The translations under genes and the position numbers were made by a program. 64,000 nt of DNA from Sarcophilus harrisii. Its lineage: Eukaryota > Chordata > Mammalia > Dasyuromorphia > Dasyuridae. The notes under the pieces are model-generated. The model was not told where the DNA came from and made no database searches. It saw nothing but the letters and a program-made list of their open reading frames with translations. The stretch's first letter is position 1. Each line of letters begins with the position of its first letter. This document shows, piece by piece, positions 32,990 to 44,850 of this stretch. The stretch spans positions 275,446,681 to 275,510,680 of the forward strand of contig NC_045430.1 of assembly GCF_902635505.1 (NCBI RefSeq), given 5' to 3'.

Positions 32990-33370
32990 ATTTATTGAAC
33001 ACCTTCCTTCATCAGGCAGTAAAGACATAACCCTCTCCCCCCCGCCCCCCAACAGTTCCAAGGATTTTACTCTGTAGCAAGGGAAGAAAAATGGTTGGAT
33101 ACAAAGTAAATGCAAAAGTTTAGTTTTAGTTGAAATGGAGCATGGTCAGGAAGCAGGCCTGTGGCTGGGAGTGCCGTGGCCAAGATCGCAGCCAGTGACC
33201 CATCCAAGGCTGAATTCAGGGGTTCCCTGACCGAATTTCCTGCCTTTGCTAAGACATCCAGCTCCGAATTCTGGATCCAGCATTCACTGAGCATCTACAA
33301 CGTGGGAAGCACTTTGCTCAAGGCCAGTCAAGCGGGCCTGCCCTCAAGGACCTTCCCCTCTCCTGGAAGG
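32990..33370. repeat. Old SINE/LINE-tail fragments
   Basis: 'ttgagcatttattgaacacc' (32980-33000) and 'tcactgagcatctacaacgt', 'caaggaccttcccctctcct' (33280-33360) are remnants of the same head repeat. Confidence 0.45.
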
Positions 33371-34539
33371 GGCCCACATCTTCTCTTTACTTTTCTCCAC
33401 CCTCCCCACCCCGGGCAGAGCAAAGACTCTCATTTAGGTCTAGAATCCTCTAGAATCCTCACGTGCCCAGAGCATTTCAGAAAAACAGAGCAAGGGCCCT
33501 ATGAGAAATGGACTAGACAAGAACCGGCCTTGAAGGTTCTCAAGGGGCTGGGGGCAGCCCCAGAACTGGGGGTGCATCTGGCCATAGCGAAGCTCCCAAG
33601 GCAGGATGTGCCTCCCTCCCCAAAGTGGCCATGGGCTTGTTGGCAGCTGAAGTCTGTTTCAGAGGAGAAAGAATACGGGACTCCAGGCAAAAGGCCTCTG
33701 GCCCTATTTCCAGCCCCACCAGGGGTGACCTTGCCCAGGGTCGCACCCTTCACTTCGGGCCCCTAAAATCTCTTGTGGCTCAGTCCTGAAGGAAGCTGGG
33801 TCATGGGACCGGCGCCACGCTTGGCTCCGCCATCTTGGGCTTTTTAAGGATGCCGTGGCCATATGCTTTCCTAACCGGAATTGCAGAGGGTACCTCAAAT
33901 TCCCCACGGAAAGGCTCCCTCCCAGGTAAGAACTTTACGGTGTATGGTGGAGGGTACAGTAGTGGAATGACAAGTCCCAACCCAGTTCTGCCACAGTTAC
34001 CCAGAGACCTTGACCTTGTCACTTAGCCTCAAGAGCCTCATCTCTGCTTTCTCTTCTCCCAGGCTCCCAAAAGCCCTTTGGCGGCCACCGCCTCGTCATC
34101 TCGGGACCTTGCTCATTGACGACAAGCTTTCGCTGCTTCTCTCTCATCCAAGGTCCAGAGCTGGCAAAGGAAAAACGTTATTCGTTATCCTTTGAGTCTA
34201 TGGAAACGAGTGATGAGTGGCAATCATAGGGGGCAGGCGGAATTCTCTATGGTTCTCTCCTTGGTTGGTTGTTTCAGATACCATTCAGGGACTTCTGGGG
34301 CTTTCCTTCCCAAGCTCATCACCCTATCCTTGTATTCAAGCTGTAGCATAAAAACATCCTGCAAACTTAAGGCAAAGTGGGGTTGTTTTCCCCCATTTCT
34401 CCAGATCTTTCTTGGGGGGGGGGAACTCACTGATCTTGCCCTTTGAGTTTCTGGCAATGAGAACCTTCAGTAAAGGCCATGGGCTGGAAAGTCCCAAAGC
34501 CAAGCTTACCATGAGCTACGGTGATAAAACTTTGGCCCT

Positions 34540-34645
34540 TGCAGGAAGTCAGGCGGGAGATATTCAATGACCAAATCTCCACCCCCACGGAAAAATCTGG
34601 ATATTTCCCTTAGTCCCCATGACCATCTCCTCATAGAAGGTCCTT
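34540..34645 (+). repeat. Direct-repeat unit A (R1 joined to R2)
   Basis: R1 (34540-34575, starting tgcaggaagtcaggcggga) is identical over 36 bp to 35584-35619. It is directly followed by R2 (about 34576-34640), which is similar to about 36738-36800. Confidence 0.85.
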
Positions 34646-35583
34646 GGTTCTACCCTGTCCCTCTCAGGGCCCACTTAACTTGAGGGTCACCATTTGGTTA
34701 CCTAGTGACCCGGGTCTCCAGGCTGCCATCTTATAGCCAAGAAGTCAGGAGTCAACAGAAGGAAAACTGCCTACAAGGGGAGATGTGGCGCTTTCCAGGG
34801 ACTCAGACCCCAGGAAAGAAGTAGTCACCGGAAAAAAGCCCATTCACTCACCTGACTTACTCCTGGGCATAGATATTTCATCGTATACAAGATTTTGTGT
34901 AGATAAAGCGTAAAACAAGAACAACCAGAAAGGCCTGGGGTTCATTTAGGGAAGAGGGCCAAGTTCTACAAACTTCAGTCATCCCTGAGAACCCAGCCTC
35001 ACTGTATATCACAGCCCCAGTAACTGCTCATAACAACCAATCTTCAAGAAAAGGTAGTCATTCTCCTAATACTCTACTTGTTCTGCCAGGGAAATGGTCT
35101 ACATTTCTGAAAAGATTAAAAAAAAGCCCCAAGCACTGACACTAAAAGTGCTAAGTTCTTTACCTGGAAAGTCCCATTTTCAGAACATCTGATGGAGGTG
35201 GGAAATGATGCTCTAATGAGCTTTTCTTTTTATTTTTTTAATGAGAGCCATTGCTGTTCAGTTTTAGGTAGTTTTTGTGCTACAATGATCCCACCGCCAA
35301 GCAGATTTTCTCATTTTCCCAACATCTTAAATATCTAGAAGAAGGTTCATGTGGCCTCAGGTAAATCCTTTAACCCATCAGAGCACATGAGCTGTGCCCA
35401 ATCAGACTGTGGTTTTCATCCTCGGCCAAGTACTGGATTCCTTTACAATCCGGGTTAAATTACATGCCGCTGACCCATACCTGAAATGACTGGAAATTCA
35501 CCATAAGCCTGCCTTGTTTTCCTCCCGGACCCTGGAACAAAGAGAAAAAAATAAACAGCTTTATGCTTTTGTTCAGGTGTGAA

Positions 35584-36800
35584 TGCAGGAAGTCAGGCGG
35601 GAGATATTCAATGACCAAAATTAGTCTAACTTTGCCTGGGCTTCCAGTACCATGAAGACCTTCTGGTTGCTGGCAGTCTTAACAGAGGCAGCCCAGACAC
35701 TAAGACAAAGTCCCCACAAGGACCTCTGATGCAGCACTCAAGCTCCAAGCTGGGCTTCAGGTGGGTAAAGAGAGGTCACCAAGTCCAGACCAGTCCAGCC
35801 CTACTCCGCTCTCTACACCATTAACATCACCCCGCCCTATCAGTTCCACTCTCCATCTTGTCAAAGCCACCCCAGCCCTATCAGTTCCACTCTCCATTTT
35901 GCCAAAGCCGCCCTGGCCCTATCAGTTCCACTCTCCATTTTGTCAAAGCCGCCCCGGCCCTATAGTCCACTCTCTACACCATCAAGGTTACCCTGGCCCT
36001 ATCAGTTCCACTCTCCATCTTGTCAAAGCCGCCCCAGCCCTATCAGTCAGCTCTCTACACCATCAAGGTTACCCTGGCCCTATCAGTTCCACTCTCCATC
36101 TTGTCAAAGCCGCCCCAGCCCTATCAGTCCGCTTTCAACATCGTCAAGACTACCCCAGCCCTACCATTCTGCTCTCCAGTGGGATTCCTGCTACAGTCAT
36201 CCTACCAACCACATAATCAAACCCAGATTACCTTTTGTCTACCTAGTGCCCCGGGACTCTGGGACTAGCCCTGGAATTTCCCAAACAAAACACCCCTGCC
36301 TTTGCCTGGCTACCATTCTCATCTCTGGACATCTCCCCCATGAGACACCGAGTTCCTTCAACTTTCAAAGCTGCAGGCTAAACTCCTGGTGTATTTAAAA
36401 GAAAGCAAACTGAACATAACAAATATCTGGTTTCACGGACAGTCCTCTTTCTGTTCTATAACACAGACACAGCTGCCCATCTGTCTGGTGTTTGTTAAGC
36501 TCAGAATAAAAGTGAACTTTAGGATCTAGGCCCCTTGTATTGGTAGCTCCTGTCAGGGTCTGGCTTATGGTGGTATTTAATAAAAAAGCAAAAGATAGGA
36601 TCTTACTATCTACTGATTCAGGGAACTCCCCTGAATTTCACAGAAGAGAAAGATGAGGTCCAAACAAGGTCATGGAGGTCAGAAGGGGCAGAGCTGGAAT
36701 TCCTCCCCTAACTCTTAAGTCCTTTTACCTTGCAGCTCTTCTCCACCCCAAGGAAAAATCTTGATATTTCCCTATTAGTCCCCATGACTATTTCCCCATA
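35584..36800 (+). repeat. Direct-repeat unit B (R1 and R2 separated by about 1.1 kb)
   Basis: The 36-bp R1 copy at 35584-35619 and the R2 copy ('aaaaatcttgatatttccct', 'tagtccccatgactatttcc') near 36745-36800 flank a segment. That segment holds a minisatellite, an aataaaa signal near 36505 and otherwise unique sequence. Whether it is a mobile element or a local duplication is undecided. Confidence 0.6.
35830..36180 (+). repeat. Minisatellite, about 39-42 bp unit
   Basis: The units 'ccctatcagttccactctcc' and 'tctacaccatcaaggttacc' alternate about eight to nine times. Three overlapping proline/serine-rich frames arise from it. Confidence 0.92.
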
Positions 36801-37199
36801 GAAGGGAATTTCCCTGAGGGCAGAGGCACTGCACTCCAGCCTGTATACCCTTAGCTAAGACTTATTCTCCCCCTCCTCCAAGAAGACCTAGAAATTGTGA
36901 AATATTGACTCCCCTGAAGCTCTGGGCCTGTCCATTTAGCTCCCTTATCCCGATGGCCTCAGGAGGCTCCTGTGCTGGGGGGTGGCCAGATTCAGATTCC
37001 TCTTGCTTTTCATTTGCAAATCTCCCTAGGCTGGAGTCTCCTGGAGGCTACTCTACTGTTACAGAAGAAAATGGTCAAAGGGCACAGATCTGGATAGAGA
37101 TCCTCTTTTGGTTATAGCCTTAAAGTATGAGGGAGGACGGTTTTTCCCATTCTTTCAAACGCAGAAACAGAGCCCCAAATTCAAAATCTGTGCTTTTTC

Positions 37200-37475
37200 T
37201 TCTCTAACTGCACTGAGCTAACCCTACACCGAGTTAACCTTGCATTGGGGTAACCTTGTACTAAGCTAACCCTTCCCTGGGCCAACCTTGCACTGGGCTG
37301 TCCTTGTACTAGGCTAACCCTATACTGGGCTAGCCTTGCACTGGGCTAGCCTTGTACTAGGCTAACCCTACACTGGGCTAACCTTCTACTGGGCTATTCT
37401 TGTATTAGGCTAACCCTAGACTGGGCTATCCTGGTACTGGGCTAACTCTACCCTGGGCTAACCTTGACCTCCCAG
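37200..37475 (+). repeat. Minisatellite, about 18-19 bp unit (ctaaccttgcactgggct)
   Basis: About 14 degenerate copies with alternation of 'aggctaaccctacactggg' and 'gggctagccttgtactagg' variants. Confidence 0.92.
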
Positions 37476-37519
37476 AGCTTATATCTCATGAGAACATGTG
37501 ATACTGAAATCATCTTTCT

Positions 37520-37985
37520 TCAGGTCATTTCTGTAAAATGAAGGGATTGGGTTAAAGCAGGCCTTTTAAATCATAGATTCCCCTATCCGCTCCCATTCTT
37601 TGGGCAGTCTGGTGAAGATTAGAGACCCCTTCTCAGATGTTTTCAAGTTCATAGATGAAGGAAATGTTCAATTCAGATTAGGGAAAACAGAAATGTAATT
37701 TTGTTTTCCCTTCCAAATTCACAGATCCCTTTAAGTCCAGGCTGGGGGCCCCTGGTTAAGAAGCCTTGCCCTAAAGGATCTCACAGGGGCCCTCTTGGAC
37801 AGCATCCAGTGGTCCACGGGCACGTGGAGGGGCACGATCCAGGGGAAGTCAGATGCTGTTGCCATGGCCGTCCCAACAATGAGTTTCCAGGACACAACTT
37901 CCTCCAACATCACTCTGTCCAGCATCCCAGCAGGCCCGGCCACCATGCTGACCAGAAAATGACTGCTTCATGATTTCCCTTTACT
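37520..37985. repeat. Probable old DNA-transposon-like repeat
   Basis: 'ccaaattcacagatcccttt' and 'cccctggttaagaagccttg' are words I associate with a mammalian non-autonomous repeat. The family was not assigned. Confidence 0.3.
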
Positions 37986-38574
37986 CAAGTTCCTAACACA
38001 CACCTCTCTCTTTCTCTCCCTCGCTGCTTAAAGAGTTTGTGCTTAAGAGCTCTAGCAGGGGGCATTCACTCCCAGACCCCCATTTAACCAAACTACACAA
38101 TAGCAAACAGGCTGGAAGTGACTGTGTAGGAGAAATCAGCTGCCTGTTGTTTGTAAGGACCTTTTCTTCTCAAGCTGAATGCTGCTCCAATCAACGGGTC
38201 TTTTACCCTCCCAGCCCCAAAGTGGGAGGGTAATTATCGCTATTATTCAAGACTGGACTTGACGCACAGGAAAATGATTTGAGAGATTTGGCAAAATGGA
38301 TTTCAGGACCATAGAATTTAGGACCAGGAGTGACCGCAGAGGGCATTTCCTCCCACTCCTTTTTAGACAAGAGAATCAAGGACCCTGGACACTAAGTTTT
38401 AGCTGAGCTCAAACTCTGTTCTCCAACTTCTGAGAGTTGGGGTGTTTTTAGGGTTCTCAAGGCACAGCAGGAAGCCCAGAAACTAGCTGCAGATGACCCA
38501 AAGTTCAATTGAGGGAGAGGTGGGCTCCAGACCTATGGCTCTTTCCATTTCCTGATCCATTTATCCTGCCTATT

Positions 38575-38695
38575 CCTTCTTAAGATCACAGCATTTAGAG
38601 CTAGAAGAGGTCTCTGAGATCATCTAAGCCCAAGCCTCTAATTTTACAGATAAGGAAACTGAGGTCTAGAAAAGGAAGCCAATTAAACTCACAGG
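38575..38695 (+). repeat. MIR-like fragment
   Basis: 'tctgagatcatctaagccca' is followed by 'ttttacagataaggaaactg'. Confidence 0.6.
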
Positions 38696-38825
38696 CAGCT
38701 TTGGCTAAGACTATGCTGCAGGGGTAGAAGGTGCTCCTGGGAGCACTTGGGAAATCACAGGTCCCCTTCTAGCTTTCATGACCTTGGAACACAGTGCAGC
38801 TATTTTCAGAGATCAGCTGTCCAGT

Positions 38826-38850
38826 CAGAGAGAGAGAGAGAGAGAGAGCT
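38826..38850. repeat. (GA)n microsatellite
   Basis: About 11 GA units. Confidence 0.9.
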
Positions 38851-39394
38851 TTCTGGAGGGCCGGTATCTACTTGGGGAGAACAGACAAAAGCCTAGGAAA
38901 ATCGTGACTCAGAAAAGGGGAAATTAAGCTGCCTTTAAAATGGGGAGAGGAGGAGACATTCAAGTCTCATCTGGAAATGGGAGCTAGGCAAGTTGGGACA
39001 CTGTTTAGACTCTGGAAGGCCCGAATATGGGGCTTCTTTCCTCCCAGAGGGACACGAGGAGATCCTGTGTGCCAGAAGCCAAGACCCACTGAGCTGGGCT
39101 GGGCTGGGTGGACACTGTAAGGCTGGGTGGGAGAGAAAGGGCTATGGAAAGGGCTTCTGGGACCATCGGGGATGAAGGACAGAGGCGAGGGCTAAGGTCT
39201 TTGAGCCCAAGAACCATGTGGATTTGGCAGAAAGCACTTCCCTCCAGTTCCCAGGCTTTTGTAGAAATGGCCTGGAGCTTGAACGTGGGGCCTGGGGAAA
39301 GGGGCTTCTGTAACCACGTGGGCTCTCTGAGATGGGAAGGAAAGAAAGCACCATGTGACTTCTCTCCTGAGTAAAGGAGTTAGGGGTCTGGGCC

Positions 39395-39995
39395 ACCATG
39401 TGTGACTTTCCTCCTTGGGGAAAAGGATGGGGGGCTAAGGCTCAGTCACTAGGCAGCCTCCTCTTTGAGAAAGAGGGTAAGAGACCCAGAGCCCACATGG
39501 CCTCCTTCCTTGGTAAAGGGGATGGGGCTCAGACTCTGCCCCCACATGGCTTCCTTCTGTGGAAAAGGGGATGGGGGCTCAGACCTCCCCCCCCACATGG
39601 TCTCCTTCCCTGGTAAAGGGGATGGGGCTCAACCCCCCCCCCCACATGTGGCCTCCTTCCTTGGTAAAAAGGATAGGGGCACAGAGTGCCACATGGCCTC
39701 CCTTTTTGGGGAAGGGGATGGGGCACAGGGTGCCACATGGCTTCCTTCCATGCTAAAAACAATGGGGGCTCAGACTCCCCCATGTGGTCTCCTTCCTTGG
39801 TAAAAGGGATGGGGGTACATGGCCTCCCTTTTTGGGGAAGGGGGGATGGGCTCAGAGCACCACATGGCCTTTCTTGGGAAAGGGAATGGGGGTTCAGTCC
39901 CCCCTCCACATGGTCTCCTTCCTTGGTAAAGAGCACAGGGGCTCAGAGCACCACATGGCCTCCTTTCTTGGGAAAGGGGCAGAGGAACAGTCTTG
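39395..39995. repeat. Minisatellite, about 50 bp unit, about 11-12 copies
   Basis: Repeating 'cacatggcctccttccttgg' and 'taaaggggatggggctcag' with length variation between copies. Open frames exist on both strands because the unit has few stop codons. Confidence 0.95.
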
Positions 39996-40059
39996 TGGGG
40001 CCCCAGAGACGTGCGCTCCTCCCAGGTCAGGCTCCCAGGGCCTGCTGCTGACGGGGCCG

Positions 40060-40840
40060 TGCGGGGGTCACTTTCCCCCCAGCTCTGAGCCCTCCGGGGG
40101 CTGACGCCCACTTAAGTTCCCAGGAAGGGGCCCGGTTCACTAGGAGCGCAGGGATGGCAGGAGGGAGGCTGGAGGGACTTGGGACAGGAGGGCTGAGCCC
40201 AGTTACTCACCAATGAGACCCAGCGCGGGGAAGGGGGCCAGGGGGCCCCTGGTTGCTCCCCCTCCCCCGCCCGCCCAGAGTCTGCCCCTGAGAAACGTCC
40301 GGTGCCTTGGAGACTTGGTGGCCATGTGCCCGGGCGCGCCAGGGTACCCAGAGCAGCCAGCTGCGCGCATCTGGCCCAGAGCTGCAGAGGCGCCCGGGCG
40401 GGCGGGGCCCTGGGGCAGCTCCCCCCACCCCAGCTCCGCCTCCCCAGGGCCCCCGCCCCTCGGCCGGTGGCCCAAGTTCCCCGCCCTGGCCCCGGGGACT
40501 CTGGGCTGACTTTCCAAAGCTGCGGGTCCGCCCGGCCCGACTTGAGCTCGCAAAACTGGCTCTCGCTTGCCCCCTGCCGTCCTTGGCCTTCAATGACACC
40601 TCCAAGCCACCCGGCCGCCACCCTTCCCCCAGCTTGGGCCGGGCTGGCCGGGGCTGCCAGAGGCCTGGGATGGGTGTGGCTCCCATCTCCCCTAAAGGAG
40701 CCCCGCGGTTCTGGGGCGCTCTGCTCTCAGGAGCCCCAAGAGGCCTCAGAGGGCAGCCGGCTCCAGCCCTTCTGGTGCTGGGGAGTCGGGGGCGGGGAGG
40801 GAAGATTTCCCCTGGTGGCCCACACCCCCAGCTCCAGAGC
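40060..40840. promoter_or_regulatory. CpG-rich island with no recognised gene
   Basis: The block is high in GC and CpG, densest at about 40270-40560 (for example cgggcgcgcc at 40330). Long frames occur on both strands but resemble composition artefacts. It may be an orphan CpG island, an unrecognised promoter, or GC-rich subunique DNA. Confidence 0.5.
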
Positions 40841-41149
40841 AATGGCTGAGGCTTGAAGCAGCACAACTTTGGGGGAGCTAGCTCCCCATTTCTAGGCCAT
40901 CCTGGCCTTCCAATTTCGCACCCCCTTCTCTCCCAACTTCTCCCGGGAAAGGGAGTTAGTCCCAGCGCAAAGGGGCCAGGGCCAGGGCCAGGTGTCTGGG
41001 CCGGCCCCTCTGGGGGAGCAGGCAAACCCTTGTTCCCGGAGCCATTTCAGTCCCAACAACTCAGTGAAATGCAACAAGCAGTTTTAGCGAGGTCTGGTAT
41101 GTGGAAGGCTCAGTAAATAACAAATACAAATGAAATCAAGCAAAAGAAG

Positions 41150-41230
41150 CCACTTCTGCTACGTGTGACTGTGGCCATGTGCTCCCTGGGACTCAGTTTC
41201 CTCATCTGTAAAATGACTGGATGACCAATG
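41150..41230 (+). repeat. MIR fragment
   Basis: 'actcagtttcctcatctgta' and 'aaatgactggatgac'. Confidence 0.7.
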
Positions 41231-41599
41231 AAGCCCTTGCCCTAAGTTTCTGATCCTACACTTTGAAGAGGGAAAGGGAACTAGCAAGTGGGAAATTAGG
41301 AAAGGGTAATTAAGGCCCCAGAAGCAGGTGGCAGGCTGAGGTGACTTGTTTCTTTTTTCCCCATTATGGCTCCCCTCCTACCCTCTCCTTTCCAGCTGCC
41401 AGATTAGTCACCACCGTGTGGCTGCCCAAGGTTCTAGGAGCTTCATTTCAATCCAGGTTTTTTTTTTTTTTTTAAAAATTAGATATTTTGACAATCATAG
41501 TTCAATATAATTGGTCTTCTTTGTAATCCTCTGTATTTTGTTTTACATTCTGAAAAGGGCTCCGTTGGCTTCTCAGACTGTCAAAGGGAGCCACCACAC

Positions 41600-41805
41600 T
41601 AATAATAATAATAATAAATAAACATTTATCTATTGCTTACTATGTGCCAGTCACTCTCCTAAGCGCTTTATAAATATCATCCAATCTCAACAACCCTGGG
41701 AGGTCAGTGCTATTATTATTCCCATTTTACAGTTGAGATAAACAGAGGTTAAGTGACTGTGCCCAAAGTCACACGCTTTGTTAGTATGTGAAGCTGGGCG
41801 GAGAA
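41600..41805 (+). repeat. MIR SINE preceded by (TAA)n
   Basis: A TAA run is followed by 'ttactatgtgccagtcactc', 'cccattttacagttgagata' and 'ttaagtgactgtgcccaaag'. Confidence 0.8.
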
Positions 41806-42342
41806 GCCCTGCTTGAGGGAAATTGCAATCAGATGCAGACTTATTTACTCTTTATGGTTTGGTGCAAATTCTCATGTAACCGCAGGAGGTTGTTGGTTAG
41901 TGTCAACAATATGGATGATGAAAAGGAGCCCTTTGCTGTGGGTGGTATTGGCATTTATGTCACGGGGCTGTTTTCCAGGTGAAGAGGGCTATTGAATCCT
42001 CCTGTCTTCTCTGGAAGAGCGGGGGAAATATTGTTTGGTCAAGTGCTGGCTTTCCTCGTGCATCAGAATTCAGTTCTTTACAAGAACATTCAAGGGACTG
42101 CTGTGTGCCAGGCCCCGAGCTCGAAAACCCATAAACAAAAGTTTTTTGCTCTCAGGAGATTGAAATTCTACCACCGGTATTCCTACTGATAGAAATAATC
42201 TTAGCCTGGTTGATTCAATAGCTCCTGAAGTGCCTCCCCACACCTAGACTATCCTGGCAGTCCCAGGAAAGCAGTATTTCCTCCCTCCTGGATCTAGAAA
42301 TACATTAACTTTCCCCAAGATCAGAGCAGAAGGGGTATAGAG

Positions 42343-42543
42343 CAGTGGTTCTCAAAGTATGGTCTAGAGAATCCTGGGATCTCTGAAATCCTTTTAGAGG
42401 GTCTACAAATTCAAAAATAGTTTTTATTTCCAATATGGTAAATGTCTATAAATATAATCCAGATAAACAAAAACGCTTTGGGGAACTCCTCAATCATTTT
42501 TAATAGGATAAAGATACTGAAAACAAAAGTTTGAGAACCACTG
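42343..42543 (+). mobile_element. MER5-like hAT-Charlie non-autonomous DNA transposon, complete
   Basis: It is 201 bp with a perfect 14-bp terminal inverted repeat: CAGTGGTTCTCAAA at 42343 and its complement ending at 42543. An 8-bp target-site duplication flanks it (gtatagag at 42335-42342, gtatggag at 42544-42551, one mismatch). Internal 'ccttttagagggtctacaaa' fits MER5A. Confidence 0.92.
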
Positions 42544-43024
42544 GTATGGAGGATCAAGCTCCATTGGAGGATGAGGAAACGGAGGTTCCTAGGAATCCAG
42601 AGATTTGCCCAGGATAAGTGTTAGAAACAAGAACCAACCCCAGGTCTTCTGACTCCAAATAGAGAAGATTTCCATTGCCTAATTCTTTTAGATAGCATGG
42701 CTTTTTCCTGTATATTCCATGAATCCTTGGTTTGGTTGTAGAAAATATAAGTATGTTGATTTACACATAAAGAGTAATACCATAAGCAAATAAAGAGAGC
42801 ACAAAATAGTTTGTCAGATTTATGGAGAAGGGATGTACATTAGAGAAGATAGAGAGCATTACCAGATGTAAAACATAATTTTGATTCTATAAAATTAAAA
42901 AAAGTTTTTGTACAAACAAAACCAATGCAACCAAACTTATAATGAAAGCAGAAAACTGAGGAACTTTTGCAACAAGTATCTCTGATAACACCCTCATTTA
43001 GAATGAAGCCATAAAAATACAGGT

Positions 43025-43985
43025 CATTTTCCATTTGATAAATGCTCAAAGGATATGAACAGGCAGTTTTCAGATGAAGAAATCAAAGCTATCTATAGTC
43101 ATATAAGAAAATACTCTAAATCCCTATTGATTAGAAAAATGCAAACTAAAACAACCATAAGGTACCACCTTATATTTATTAGAGTGGCTAATGTGACAAG
43201 AAAGGAAAATGCTGGATGTTGGAGGGGATGTGGGAAAAATAGGACACTCATGCAGACACATACACTGTTGGTGGAGTTGTGAACTGAGACAATCATTCTG
43301 GAGAGAATTTTGATACTATGTCCAAAGGGTTATAAAATCATGTATTACACCCTCTGATCCATCAACATCACTGCTTAGGTTTGTATCCCAAAGACATCCA
43401 AAAAAAGGAAAAGGACCTATTGGTACAAAAATATTTATAGCAGCTCTTTTTGTGGTGGTTAAGAATTGGAAATCAAAGGACTGGTTTGGAGAATGGCTGA
43501 AAAGTTGTTGTACAGGATTGTAATGGATTATTATTATTCTATAAGAGATGACAAGCAGGATGATTTCAGAAAAACCTGGACTTAGATGAACTGAGTAATA
43601 GTGAAATGAACAGAACCAAGAGCATATTGTATATCGTAACAGCAATATTGTTTGATGAAGAATTCTCAACAATGCAATGACCCAAGACAATCCCAAAGGA
43701 TAATGATGAAGCACACTCTCGGCCTCCAAGGAAAGAATTGATATTGATTGAATACAAACTGAAATGTGCTATTTTTCTTCTTTTTCTTTTTCTTCTTTTT
43801 TCTTTCACTTGAAGCTTCTTATACAAAATGGTTGTATGGAAATGCTTTACCTAATCACACATGTATGACATGTCTGATTGCTCATGAACTCCGGGAGTGG
43901 GGGAGGAGAAAGAGGGAGGGAGGGATAGAATTTGGAACTCAAAACTTTAAATAAAAATGTTAAAAAATTAGGGAAGGGGGAGAAA
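43025..43985 (+). mobile_element. L1 LINE 3' end with ORF2 C-terminal remnant
   Basis: 'aggatatgaacaggcagttt', 'gaaaaatgcaaactaaaaca', 'ggatgttggaggggatgtgg' and 'acactgttggtggagttgtg' are hallmark L1 ORF2 3' words. It continues to an A-rich end near 43975. It is more diverged than the 31.7-kb copy. Confidence 0.85.
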
Positions 43986-44115
43986 ATATATGCATATATA
44001 TTATATACACAGAGATATACATAATGTATTATATATAAATACATACACATATATACATATATTTTTAAAAATATATAAATACATACACATATATACATAT
44101 ATATTTTTTTAAAAC
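43985..44115. repeat. (ATACAT)n AT-rich repeat at L1 tail
   Basis: The block 'ataaatacatacacatatat' occurs twice about 44 bp apart. This is likely microsatellite growth from the L1 tail. Confidence 0.85.
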
Positions 44116-44224
44116 ATAGAAAACCTGCCTGCAAATCTGAAGAAATCATCTCAAAATCTGAAAGTCCTGGGGAAAAATAGGTTTAAAATGTTCCTGGATT
44201 GTTGGGGAAAGAAAACACAATTTT

Positions 44225-44850
44225 CCAAGTTAACAAGCATTTATTAAGCATGGACTCCATGTTTGAACCTTGGCAAGATACTGTACTAAGTTCTCAGAAG
44301 ACAAATTCTAGTAAAATGAAAGACAATTCCTGTCTTCAAGGAGCTTACATTTCTTCCTCCCATGCCCACCCCCCAAAGAAGCCAATTTATTAATGTTTCT
44401 TGTCAGCAGCTGGCTGGCAATTCTTTGCAGGTCTTACTGTCCCTAAGAGGGCAGCTCCCAATCTCCAATCTAGTCCTTCTCCACCATCTTGAGGTCCTCC
44501 AGGACATGCAGGACCCTTTGGGTACAAAAGAGCTTACATTCTAATGGGGAGACAGGTACCGAAAGGGACCTGAAAGGGGGATGGAGAAGAGGATCCATGT
44601 GCATGATGAAGAAGAGATGTCTAAACAAGTGGGAGTGAAGCTGGGAGAAGAGAGAAGAGTAAGCTTGGGCTGGCTCCTCAAGACTCCAGGAGGAGCCCAC
44701 CAATCAGAATACAGATGGCAGCAGCGATGGCTTCTTCTAGACTGGAAAGGGATTCAGGGTACAGGCCACAGACACTGGCAGGTCTGGACAAGGCCGGAGA
44801 GGAGGAGGCATCTTCCGCTCAGGGGGAAAGGAGCAGAAACTCTGGAGGAG
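44225..44850 (+). repeat. Ancient interspersed repeat, unassigned family, two segments
   Basis: 'caagcatttattaagcatgg' and 'cttcaaggagcttacatttc', then a second 'agcttacattctaatgggga' at 44531. Confidence 0.5.

Noticed and set aside
33161-33766. 201-aa open frame
   Set aside because: It overlaps old repeat fragments and shows no family resemblance; the opposite strand is equally open.
35761-36398. About 150-aa Pro/Ser-rich frames with internal repeats
   Set aside because: They are translations of a minisatellite in several frames.
39398-40111. Repeat-protein-like frames on both strands
   Set aside because: They are translations of the 50-bp minisatellite; both strands are open because the unit lacks stops.
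40207-41025. 272-aa minus-strand frame
   Set aside because: GC-rich, Pro/Gly/Arg/Ala composition and overlapping frames on both strands. No domain recognised.
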